Source: CAZCWX01 sp964502465 (GTDB lineage Bacteria > Desulfobacterota > Binatia > Bin18). Taken from it: a stretch of DNA of 24,893 bases. How positions within the stretch are numbered: the first letter of the stretch is position 1; each line of letters starts with the position of its first letter. The position numbers and the translations under genes are program-made. A model generated the notes under the pieces. The model worked only from the letters and a program-made list of their open reading frames with translations, was not told where the DNA came from and made no database searches. The stretch is from contig CAZCWX010000470.1 in assembly GCA_964502465.1 (NCBI GenBank), positions 1-24,893 on the forward strand, read 5' to 3'. Positions 7,944 through 14,809 of this stretch are shown one piece after another.

Positions 7944-9817
7944 TGCGACAGAAGATAGCCACACCCGCAGCCCAGAACGAGCAAAAATCCCTTCGTTTCG
8001 TACAGGGCTCTTTGTGGGATACACCAACAAGCAGTCTTGCTAGCGTGGTGACCGAGACTTTTGTTACACCCCGCTATGAAATGGTGACCGAGCCTGCTCA
8101 GTTGGAAACCGTATTGCCACAGCTCTTGGACGCTCCGGTTGTAGCAGTTGATACAGAAACGACGGGGTTAGATCCCCTCACCGATCGTCTACGGCTCATT
8201 CAGTTAGCCACGCCAACCCTCACCGTGATCGTCGATGTCCAAACCTGTCCAGTCCAAGCCCTGCGTCCCCTCTTTTCCCAAGCGCACGAGCTGCTCTTCC
8301 ACAATGCTGGGTTTGACCTGCAATTCCTCACCCAGGCCGGCCTGCCGTGGCCGGCGCACCTTTTTGACACCATGCTCATGAGCCAGGTCCTTGGAGCAGG
8401 GAAGGCGGAAGGCAATCTCAGTCGGTGTGGGCTAGAACTGGTGGTAAAGCGCTATCTTAGTGTGAGCCTGCCGAAGGAGGAGCAGCGCAGCCAATGGGAT
8501 GGACCGCTGCGTCTCGAACAACTCGCGTACGCCGCGCGGGATGCTGCCGTGCTGCTTCCATTAGCTGAGCGCTTGCAACAGGATTTGCATACTGCCGGCC
8601 TTGATCGTGTAGCTGCGATTGAGAACCGTTGTGTCCCTGCTCTCGCATGGCTGGAAGGTGCTGGGCTACCAATTGATGCCGAACGGTGGTTCACTCGCGC
8701 CCAGAGAGATGAAGAACGGGTCCGCACGCTCGAGCAACAGTTGGATACCATCATTGGACAGGGTGAGACTGCAACTGAGCTGTTGTTCAATTCGGCGCCG
8801 ACTGTGAACTGGCAGAGTCCAGCTCAGGTATTACAGGTGCTGAGAGCCCGGGGGCATCAGATCGACTCCACCCACGCGACTACGCTAGCCACCCTTGATG
8901 ATCCACTGGCGTATGCGTTGTTGGAGTACCGCGACGCGGTGATCAGAGCCCAGACGTTCGGCAGAGAGTGGTTAGAAGCCCACCGTCACCCCCTCACGAG
9001 ACGTATCCACGCGCAGTACATTCAGCTCGGCACGCCCTCCGGCCGCATGGCCTGCATTCATCCTAATGTCCAAAATATCCCCCGCAGTCCGGCTTATCGC
9101 GCGTGTATCCGCGCAGATGAAGGTCAGGTCCTCGTCAAGGCGGATTTCTCGCAGATTGAGCTGCGTATCGCCGCGGTGATTGCCAACGATCCAGCGATGC
9201 TGTCTGCCTTCCAGCACCGACAGGATCTCCATGCCGTCACCGCAGCGCGCGTATTGAACGTCCCACTCGACCAGGTTGAAAAATCGCAACGTCAGTTAGC
9301 CAAAGCCTTGAACTTTGGTTTGGTCTACGGTATGGGAGCACGCGGCCTGCAAGCGTATGCAGCGCGTCACTATCACATCGCCTTGACCGCAGCCCAGGCA
9401 AACCGTCATCGTCAGACATTCTTTCAAGCCTATCGTGGGCTGTGGCGCTGGCAACAGCACGTCGCGCAGCACTTCCAGCGGAAAGCAACCACGGAAACCT
9501 ACACCCTGGTTGGTCGGCGGCAGCTTAACGTCCGGCACTTACCAGTGGCATTGAATTCGCCTGTGCAGGGAACAGGTGCAGATGGGTTGAAACTGGCCTT
9601 AGCCAGGCTGTTCGAATATCGTCACGACGTACCGTGGACGCGGCTGGTGGCGTGCGTCCATGATGAGCTAGTGGCCGAGTGCCCTGGTGACGAAGCCGAG
9701 CAAACCGCCCAGTGGCTCGCACATCACATGACCGTAGCCATGGCAGAGATTCTTGGAGAATCGGTCCCAGTAGCAATTGAGACCACGGTTGGTCGCGATT
9801 GGACTGGGGGGGAATGA
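7943..9817 (+). CDS. Family A DNA polymerase with 3'-5' exonuclease, lacking the 5' nuclease domain
   Basis: Bifunctional 3'-5' exonuclease/DNA polymerase of 624 residues, about 300 shorter than E. coli Pol I because the N-terminal 5' nuclease is absent. The exonuclease domain has all three motifs: AVDTETTG (Asp70, Glu72), HNAGFDLQFL (Asp125) and YAARDA (Tyr196, Asp200), so proofreading should be active. Polymerase motifs are KADFSQIELR (Asp401), the O-helix RQLAKALNFGLVYG (Arg450, Lys454, Phe458) and VHDELV (His573, Asp574, Glu575). GTG 7943 overlaps the mfd TAG by one base and has AGAGGG within mfd upstream, so translation is probably coupled. Residues 1-45 are a non-conserved extension with QGSLW at 21-25, a possible sliding-clamp peptide. 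Joint use with Mfd in repair patch synthesis is inferred from position. Confidence 0.9.
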   Translation: MRQKIATPAAQNEQKSLRFVQGSLWDTPTSSLASVVTETFVTPRYEMVTEPAQLETVLPQLLDAPVVAVDTETTGLDPLTDRLRLIQLATPTLTVIVDVQTCPVQALRPLFSQAHELLFHNAGFDLQFLTQAGLPWPAHLFDTMLMSQVLGAGKAEGNLSRCGLELVVKRYLSVSLPKEEQRSQWDGPLRLEQLAYAARDAAVLLPLAERLQQDLHTAGLDRVAAIENRCVPALAWLEGAGLPIDAERWFTRAQRDEERVRTLEQQLDTIIGQGETATELLFNSAPTVNWQSPAQVLQVLRARGHQIDSTHATTLATLDDPLAYALLEYRDAVIRAQTFGREWLEAHRHPLTRRIHAQYIQLGTPSGRMACIHPNVQNIPRSPAYRACIRADEGQVLVKADFSQIELRIAAVIANDPAMLSAFQHRQDLHAVTAARVLNVPLDQVEKSQRQLAKALNFGLVYGMGARGLQAYAARHYHIALTAAQANRHRQTFFQAYRGLWRWQQHVAQHFQRKATTETYTLVGRRQLNVRHLPVALNSPVQGTGADGLKLALARLFEYRHDVPWTRLVACVHDELVAECPGDEAEQTAQWLAHHMTVAMAEILGESVPVAIETTVGRDWTGGE

Positions 9818-9861
9818 CAGCGAGACGGTGCAGGTCAGGCCGCTAGAGAGAGCCGCAATAG

Positions 9862-10956
9862 TTACGCTGCCTCGTCCAGTGCATCCCTACGCATGAGTGT
9901 AGGAAAATGAGACTGAAGGTGTTCTGCAAACCCGCGGTTTTTGGGTTGATAGCTCGGGCCCTTGAGGAATCGCAGCAAGGCTGACCTGTCGATGGCCTCG
10001 TTCCCATAGACCGTTTGACAGACCGCACGGTAATAGCGATCTTCGCCTGTGAGCGCTCTCAGGGTCTTGAGGGTACCCTTAAGAAAGGCGCTGTAAGAAT
10101 CAGTAATGGGGCCACGATAATGGTCTTGAGCTACAGAGGGAGCCTTTCGGGAATCAATGGCCAGGCCGCATGCCGCTGCCTTCTGCTGCATCCACTGAAG
10201 CGTAATATCGGAGAGACGTCGATCCACATACCCACCACCGACGTCGGAGTGCGCCCCAATAAACCAACGCTGCTCCATAGTTTGGTGTGGATGGGTGCTG
10301 GGATTCCACAGGGCAACATCGTATTCTTTACGATGCTCATCGAGTGCCACGGCATGATAGGCATGCTCTACGATGCTGCTCAACTCCACGTCGTGGAAGC
10401 CATAGCGAGCATCGTTCAGGATTTTGAAAGCTTTCAGGGGAATGCCGAGTGTCCCTACCGTATCCCAGACCCCTAAGCATCTGATGCGTACGGGGCGCGA
10501 GTGCTCCCTGCGGAACGCCTGGGCTTCGGAGGTATCCGCACCAGCATCTCTTTTCGTGTATAGCGTGTATGCCTGCTCGATCAGCGATCGGTCAGCGCTC
10601 CAGAGCAGCCCACAATTACGGATCAAACCGACGAGACTGCGCGCAGTGTACGCACCACGGCTAAAGCCAAACAAAAAAATCTCATCCCCTTCTTGGTAAC
10701 GCGCACTCAGAAACTCGTAGCCCTGGAGGATGTTCTCAGACAGCCCGTAGCCAAAAACACCACCACGAATGCGTTCATACCATTTCGTCCCCACCCCAGG
10801 GAAATACTGTGCGACCTGGCGCTGTCCGTCCACCGATTGGGAAAGGATCGACTCATAGATCCTCCGCACGTTCGTCTCAACCTGTTCGTCTTCGAGCCGA
10901 GCTTCATCTGGCGTGTTCCAAGTTCCATCGAAACAAACGATTAAGCGTTTTGACAT
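9862..10956 (-). CDS. DUF2235 alpha/beta hydrolase, related to Tle1-type lipases
   Basis: Predicted serine hydrolase of 364 residues with a DUF2235 core, the domain found in type VI secretion phospholipase effectors of the Tle1 family and in many stand-alone proteins of unknown role. It opens with KRLIVCFDGTWN, typical of the family. The nucleophile elbow is FGFSRGAYTAR with Ser99. Acidic and His candidates for the triad are Asp165 (GVWDTVG), Asp238 (GAHSDVGGGY) and His208 (ALDEHRK). No signal peptide or membrane segment is seen. An upstream in-frame start would add 14 residues, but AGGAGG lies seven bases before the ATG at 10956, which also begins the conserved sequence. It is convergent with the polymerase gene (44-base gap) and divergent from the Hcp-like gene. 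Substrate unknown. Confidence 0.85.
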   Translation of the reverse strand: MSKRLIVCFDGTWNTPDEARLEDEQVETNVRRIYESILSQSVDGQRQVAQYFPGVGTKWYERIRGGVFGYGLSENILQGYEFLSARYQEGDEIFLFGFSRGAYTARSLVGLIRNCGLLWSADRSLIEQAYTLYTKRDAGADTSEAQAFRREHSRPVRIRCLGVWDTVGTLGIPLKAFKILNDARYGFHDVELSSIVEHAYHAVALDEHRKEYDVALWNPSTHPHQTMEQRWFIGAHSDVGGGYVDRRLSDITLQWMQQKAAACGLAIDSRKAPSVAQDHYRGPITDSYSAFLKGTLKTLRALTGEDRYYRAVCQTVYGNEAIDRSALLRFLKGPSYQPKNRGFAEHLQSHFPTLMRRDALDEAA

Positions 10957-11127
10957 TGTGCGCCTCCTTTTTACTCTCTGGCCTGGTGCAGAGCGCAAGT
11001 GTCGTGCCTGTGCGGGAGGCGAGTAGCAACGACTCCAGGTGCCTGGGGCAAGACAAGACCAGAAGAGAAAAAAACGCGCGATAGTCTCTCCTCACAAACA
11101 GTTGCGCCGAAACGATCTCTTGCAAAT

Positions 11128-11220
11128 ATGTCGAAAATTCAGGAGGTTCTGACGCAGCGCGAGCGACATCCGTGCTCAGGCACAATGTGTGATTCCCTGG
11201 TTTTGGAAAAGGAGGTGTAG
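11128..11220 (+). CDS. Possible 30-residue small ORF, unrecognised
   Basis: ATG 11128 opens a 30-codon frame (begins MSKIQEVLTQ, ends LVLEKEV) that stops with TAG directly before the GTG of the next small frame. No ribosome site is obvious upstream and no family is recognised. It may be chance, or a leader peptide whose last codons contain the ribosome site of the next frame. Confidence 0.12.
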   Translation: MSKIQEVLTQRERHPCSGTMCDSLVLEKEV

Positions 11221-11379
11221 GTGAAAATAACCGGAGGTGATCTCCTCGTTGCTGAGATAAGCGCGATCCCGCCTATCTCACACTGGTATGACGATATCAT
11301 TTTGAGAATACTGACAGTGACGGTCGGAGGGGGGCCGCACAAGGAGTGCTGCGTTGGAAGTATACGACAAGAACCTTAA
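11221..11379 (+). CDS. Possible 52-residue small ORF with a very strong ribosome site
   Basis: GTG 11221 is preceded by AAAAGGAGGTG (11208-11218), a near-perfect complement of the 16S rRNA 3' end. The product begins VKITGGDLLV, which faintly resembles the N-terminus of thiamine-diphosphate enzymes (KxTGGxxLV), then diverges. It is in the same frame as the 30-codon frame upstream, separated only by one TAG. It could be a real small protein, a leader peptide, or the broken start of a lost gene. Two hairpins (11233-11245 and 11253-11280) lie inside it. Confidence 0.2.
   Translation: MKITGGDLLVAEISAIPPISHWYDDIILRILTVTVGGGPHKECCVGSIRQEP
11253..11280. repeat. Hairpin TGAGATA...TATCTCA
   Basis: Perfect 7-base arms at 11253-11259 and 11274-11280. 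After one mismatch, three further pairs (GCG with CGC) extend the stem and leave a 6-base loop. It lies about 30 bases after the strong ribosome site at 11208, together with a smaller hairpin GGAG-gtgat-CTCC at 11233-11245. No T-run follows, so a terminator is unlikely. Confidence 0.4.
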
Positions 11380-11517
11380 CCTGCATTCGCTTCATACACT
11401 TGTCGAACTGAGTGCCAGAATCAGCTCACAGGATGCGAACAGTGAATACTTCACCGATGGTATAGGTCAGTGAGGACCGCTCTCGTGGTCAGGGTGCCTG
11501 TTTCGATCTCTCCTTGA
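11354..11517 (+). pseudogene. Possible decayed fragment of a TolB-like (COG5616-type) domain
   Basis: One frame (11354-11473) reads protein-like and ends with SSQDANSEYFTDGIGQ and a stop. This resembles the SGDPExEYFxDGIxE signature of the TolB-like domain that precedes TPR repeats in many cyclase and CadC-like proteins. Shifting one frame at 11470 continues as VRTALVVRVPVSIS, compatible with the next part of that domain (E-x-R-T-A-L-x-x-V-P). Together they suggest a relic broken by a frameshift and stops. AAGGAG lies seven bases before TTG 11354. The match rests on few residues and could be chance. Confidence 0.2.
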
Positions 11518-11724
11518 TATAACCATATCGTTGTCAGATAGGCTGAGGGGTAATCACTCTAGCGACGGAGATAGTGTCTCCCATAGCTCCAATTGCTCTT
11601 TATCTTCATCACAATAGATGTGAGACAGCGTGCCGGTTGAGGTGCCAGATTAGAAGCACCTGAATTTCCTCTGCTTTTTGTCAAAACTACGAGGAGCCTT
11701 TCTTTGCCAGGCGATACCGGGAGC

Positions 11725-11763
11725 GCGTGTCAGGGCTGGCCTTCCGCCTAGTCCCTGACATGC
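11725..11763. repeat. Long hairpin upstream of the Hcp-like gene
   Basis: GCGTGTCAGGG (11725-11735) pairs with CCCTGACATGC (11753-11763) over 11 positions with one G-T pair. Inside, GGC and GCC can form a second short stem around a 5-base loop. The structure ends 61 bases before the Hcp-like start codon. No T-run follows, so it is more likely a leader-RNA structure or protein-binding site than an intrinsic terminator. Confidence 0.55.
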
Positions 11764-11824
11764 TCTTCAAATTGATGCGTCGGCACAGTGTTTGCGCTGA
11801 GCAGCAGGTCAGGAGGTCATTTAT

Positions 11825-12403
11825 ATGTTGTTCATGCAAATTGCATCAATAGAGACAAGAAAAATGAGGGCGGCTATCGTCGGAGTGATGCTTGTTGCTC
11901 TGTGTGTGGTGTGCCCCTTCCAGGGGAGTGCGAGCGCTCAAGACGATATACTCAATGCCACAGTCCTGATTGAGGGAGTGCAGGGCGTGCGCCACGATGG
12001 GAGTATTCCCATTCTGTCGTTTAACGCCGGGATTACCCGCTCTTCCTCCCCTAGCTCCTTCGGGAGCGGTGGGAGCGCACAGCGGCCTGAGTTTTCCGGT
12101 GTCACCATCACCAAAGTGTTTGATGAGACCACTCCTCAGCTCAATCTCATGGCGGCCATAGGGACTCATATCAGCTCCGTCGAGATCTCATTCTACAACG
12201 AGACACAACAGCGATATTTTGTCATCATTTTAGAAGATGTGATTATCAGCAGTATCCAGACAAAAGAGCATGTGGTGGGAACGCGACCCGTTGAGGCAGT
12301 GACCTTTCTATTCAATCGGGTTGTGTGGACGGCACTCCCAAGCGGAAAAGGCGGCAACCCGATTGTCGGCGGGTGGAATGTCCAAAGCGGCTCAGCCTTG
12401 TAA
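11825..12403 (+). CDS. Hcp-family (type VI tube-like) protein with Sec signal peptide
   Basis: The product of 192 residues matches the Hcp fold family (PF05638) from about residue 45. Family marks in order are VLIEGVQGV, IPILSFNAGIT, a Ser/Gly-rich loop (72-84), FSGVTITKVFDETTPQL, AIGTHISSVEISF, FVIILEDVIISSI and RPVEAVTFLFNRVVW. Classical Hcp is a cytoplasmic hexamer-forming tube subunit of about 160 residues without a leader. Here residues 14-38 form a signal peptide (MRAAIVGVMLVALCVV, cleavage site SASA), so export by Sec is predicted. AGGAGGT lies seven bases before ATG 11825; ATG 11864 would give a shorter leader but lacks such a site. A Gly/Ser-rich tail follows residue 172. No TssB, TssC, ClpV or VgrG gene is in the window. 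Function unknown; a secreted or envelope ring-forming protein is an inference. Confidence 0.78.
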   Translation: MLFMQIASIETRKMRAAIVGVMLVALCVVCPFQGSASAQDDILNATVLIEGVQGVRHDGSIPILSFNAGITRSSSPSSFGSGGSAQRPEFSGVTITKVFDETTPQLNLMAAIGTHISSVEISFYNETQQRYFVIILEDVIISSIQTKEHVVGTRPVEAVTFLFNRVVWTALPSGKGGNPIVGGWNVQSGSAL

Positions 12404-12423
12404 GGAACCAGTGAGAATCCACC

Positions 12424-12463
12424 AGGAGCAGACGTGATTGCTGCAGTAAGGCTGTCTGCTCCT
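12424..12463 (+). terminator. Strong hairpin just after the Hcp-like gene
   Basis: AGGAGCAGAC (12424-12433) and GTCTGCTCCT (12454-12463) form a perfect 10-base stem with a 20-base loop, starting 21 bases after the stop codon at 12403. The following DNA is pyrimidine-rich but has no T-run, so it may be a weak terminator or a 3'-end mRNA stabiliser. The rest of the spacer to 12634 shows no gene; a small hairpin TGATG-attt-CATCA lies at 12563-12576. Confidence 0.45.
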
Positions 12464-12634
12464 CACCATGATCATCCTTCCTCTTTCCTCCTTTCAGCTT
12501 GACGCCCTCGCCTCAAGAAATCCCCCTTCGGCCGGATCTTCTTCGTAGACAACTCTCTGAATTGATGATTTCATCACTTTTGGTTGAGGGGACTCTTGCA
12601 GAACCTCAGTGAGTCGTGTTAGCCGGAGAAGGCT

Positions 12635-13759
12635 ATGAAAACAAAAAGCTGCTTATTATTCGTCGTCGCTTTCGTATGGGTCACGAACAGCCATGCGGAG
12701 GTGCTTAATCGTATTGTGGCAACCGTGGATGGCGAGCCGATCACCCTCAACGAGTTGCGCACCTTTCGTCAGCAAGCGAGCCAACAGGCCATGTTAATGC
12801 CTCAAGAAGGCATAGCCGGCATGTCTGAGCGCGATATGCTCGATGCGCTCATCATGAACAAGCTGGTGACGAAGGAGGTCGAGGCGCAAGGACTCAAAGC
12901 GAAAGATACCGATGTCGATGGCTATATTGAGCGCATCAAGACGCAGGGGAACCTTGACGACGAGCAATTGAAAACCGCCCTGGCCAGCCAGGGGATGACC
13001 ATGGAAAATTACCGGAAACAAATTGCCGACGAGATTGGCCGAGCCCTCCTGATTAACCGGGAAATCGGTGCACGCGTCAACGTGACTCCCCAGGACATCG
13101 AGCGCTACTATAAAGAACACGCCGAGGACTACACGCAGGCAGAGCAAGTACGCGTTCGACACATCTTTTTGCCATTGTCCCCGATGGCTCCGTCTGACGA
13201 GGAGGAAGAAGTCCTCGCTCTGATAGACAACATCCACAAGCGTGCCGTAGCAGAAGAGGACTTTGCTGTGTTGGCCGACACTTATTCACAAGGTCCAGGT
13301 GCCGGTCAAGGGGGAGACTTAGGGTACTTCAAGAAAGGCCAGATGGCCCCGGAAATTGAGCACGTTGCTTTTTCTCTCAAGGCTGGTGAGATTAGCCAGC
13401 CATTTCGTGATGGGATTGGGGTGCATTTGTTAAAGGTCGAAGAGTATAGCGGAGGAGGGACCGCGGAACTCACCCCAGAAGTATCGGAACAGATCAAAAG
13501 CAAACTGTACAATGATGCGCTCCGGCGCCGCTATGAGCGGTGGTTTCAGGAAGACTTGCGATTCCGCCATCATGTCGAAACCTTTCTGACTGCTTCTGCA
13601 GCCAGCCCGGCAAGGACAGCCGCTAGGTCTCCAGATATGCCGTCCGATGAGCAGGACAACCTCTCTGCTGCAACCACAACAGAAGGAACGGCAACAGAAA
13701 AAACAACAAAGGAACCGGAAAAGAAACGTGGGTTCTTTCGCCGACTCCTGCCATTTTAG
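12635..13759 (+). CDS. SurA-like periplasmic peptidyl-prolyl isomerase/chaperone
   Basis: Periplasmic folding factor for outer-membrane proteins, 374 residues. Residues 1-21 are a signal peptide (CLLFVVAFVWV, cleavage site SHA). The SurA N-terminal chaperone domain follows (LNRIVATVDGEPITLNEL at 24-41, then helices to about 168). One parvulin-type domain lies at about 171-271 (RVRHIFL, GGDLGYFKKGQMAPE, FRDGIGVHLLKVE). A helical return segment (279-315) precedes an unusual tail of about 55 residues, low-complexity Ala/Ser/Thr/Glu, ending in the basic-hydrophobic KKRGFFRRLLPF. E. coli SurA has two parvulin domains, so this is the one-domain form. GGAGAAGG is suitably placed before ATG 12635. 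The pdxA gene follows after 36 bases, as next to surA in E. coli. Confidence 0.88.
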   Translation: MKTKSCLLFVVAFVWVTNSHAEVLNRIVATVDGEPITLNELRTFRQQASQQAMLMPQEGIAGMSERDMLDALIMNKLVTKEVEAQGLKAKDTDVDGYIERIKTQGNLDDEQLKTALASQGMTMENYRKQIADEIGRALLINREIGARVNVTPQDIERYYKEHAEDYTQAEQVRVRHIFLPLSPMAPSDEEEEVLALIDNIHKRAVAEEDFAVLADTYSQGPGAGQGGDLGYFKKGQMAPEIEHVAFSLKAGEISQPFRDGIGVHLLKVEEYSGGGTAELTPEVSEQIKSKLYNDALRRRYERWFQEDLRFRHHVETFLTASAASPARTAARSPDMPSDEQDNLSAATTTEGTATEKTTKEPEKKRGFFRRLLPF

Positions 13760-13795
13760 TAGCCTACCGTACCCTCTCGTCCTATCGGTTAAACC

Positions 13796-14809
13796 ATGCT
13801 TCCCCTTATTGGCGTAACGATGGGTGATCCTGCGGGAATTGGCCCGGAGGTTGTGCTCAAAGCCATCCAGAGCAAGTGTGGGGATTGCCGTTTTGTCGTG
13901 TTAGGAGACCTCGCTGTTATGGCCGAGACCACCAGGCAGCTCGGAGGGATGCTCACGCCGGTGCCGTGGCAATTGACTGAGCCTTACCCAGTCGATCCGA
14001 CCCGCTTACCCGTTCTGTCTCTTTCTCACCTTTCTGCTGACCAACGGAAGCTCGGCCATCCCTCCCCAGCAGGTGGAGCTGCATCGTACACCTATGTAGA
14101 GGTTGCTGTCCGGCTGACCCTGAACAAGACCCTCGATGGGCTGGTGACGGCACCAATCAGTAAAGCAATGTGGCATGCGGCTGGCCATACCTATCCGGGT
14201 CATACGGAACTACTCGCTGCTCTTACACACACCGCTGAGGTACGCATGATGCTGCTGGGGAGCCGTCTGCGGGTGATCCTCGTGACAACCCACCTCGCTT
14301 TGTCCCAAGTTCCTGGCGCGCTCTCAACTGGGCGTATTTTCAAGACAATAACGATGGCAGCCGACCATCTCTCTGTCTTTCATGGGCTGGATCGTCCACG
14401 TCTGGCGGTTGCCGGTCTGAACCCGCACGCGGGTGAAAGGGGCGCGTTCGGCGATGAGGAGGAACGCATTATTGCTCCAGCGGTGCGACAAGCTCACATT
14501 CAGGGGATTGTCGTAGATGGGCCACTACCCGCAGATACAGTCTTCGTCCGCGCGGTCAAGGGAGAATTTGACGGTGTTGTCTGCCTGTATCATGATCAAG
14601 GATTAATCCCACTCAAGTTGCTTTCCTGGGAAGATGGAGTAAATGTCACGATTGGGTTACCAATCGTGCGGACCTCACCTGACCATGGAACAGCCTTTGA
14701 CATTGCCGGCCAGGGGAAAGCCGACCCGCGTAGCATGGGTGCGGCGATCGCGCTGGCTGTACGGATGGCACAAAACCGGAGCATCAATGAACCCAACAAT
14801 TTTTCGTGA
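13796..14809 (+). CDS. pdxA: 4-hydroxythreonine-4-phosphate dehydrogenase
   Basis: Metal-dependent NAD enzyme of pyridoxal-5'-phosphate synthesis in the deoxyxylulose-5-phosphate-dependent route. It oxidises 4-phosphohydroxy-L-threonine to a product that PdxJ condenses. The 337 residues match the family. Visible motifs are TMGDPAGIGPE at residue 8, TAPISKAMW, GHTYPGHTELL, TTHLALS (His166), LNPHAGE (His211), LYHDQGL (His266) and TSPDHGTAFDIAG. The three metal-binding His fall at the E. coli positions. The start ATG 13796 begins the conserved LPLIGVTMGD, although its ribosome site is weak. It lies between the SurA-like gene and the phosphohexomutase gene, which it overlaps by 23 bases. Confidence 0.96.
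   Translation: MLPLIGVTMGDPAGIGPEVVLKAIQSKCGDCRFVVLGDLAVMAETTRQLGGMLTPVPWQLTEPYPVDPTRLPVLSLSHLSADQRKLGHPSPAGGAASYTYVEVAVRLTLNKTLDGLVTAPISKAMWHAAGHTYPGHTELLAALTHTAEVRMMLLGSRLRVILVTTHLALSQVPGALSTGRIFKTITMAADHLSVFHGLDRPRLAVAGLNPHAGERGAFGDEEERIIAPAVRQAHIQGIVVDGPLPADTVFVRAVKGEFDGVVCLYHDQGLIPLKLLSWEDGVNVTIGLPIVRTSPDHGTAFDIAGQGKADPRSMGAAIALAVRMAQNRSINEPNNFS

Larger units (their letters stand above)
10957..11824. other. 868-bp divergent spacer without a convincing gene, rich in inverted repeats
   Basis: This spacer holds the upstream regions of the DUF2235 and Hcp-like genes but no convincing open reading frame on either strand. Inverted repeats seen are CCAGG-tg-CCTGG (11035-11046), TGAGATA/TATCTCA (11253-11280), GACCGC-tctc-GTGGTC (11475-11490), GATAT-aacc-ATATC (11516-11529), GGAGA-tagtg-TCTCC (11567-11581), AGGTGC/GCACCT (11640-11661) and the long one at 11725-11763. 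Short possible peptides and a possible decayed gene are listed separately. No tRNA, CRISPR or insertion-sequence ends were recognised. Confidence 0.6.

Noticed and set aside
10904..11185. 93-residue minus-strand frame overlapping the DUF2235 start
   Set aside because: It overlaps the 5' end of the DUF2235 gene in another frame and shows no family features.
11554..11640. Minus-strand protein-like stretch (ends DEDKEQLELWETLSPSLE) recalling TIR-domain sequence
   Set aside because: Only about 28 codons between stops, no start or ribosome site, and the resemblance is too loose to separate from chance.
9862..12403. Type VI secretion gene cluster
   Set aside because: Only a Hcp-like and a DUF2235 gene are present; no sheath, baseplate, ATPase or VgrG genes were found, and the Hcp-like protein has a Sec leader.
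12499..12527. TTGACG at 12499 as a promoter for the SurA-like gene
   Set aside because: At 16-18 bases downstream the sequence is C-rich and has no -10-like hexamer.
14643..14786. Upstream extension of the phosphohexomutase frame by 48 residues
   Set aside because: It lies wholly inside pdxA, is not family-like, and ATG 14787 has a good ribosome site and begins the conserved sequence.
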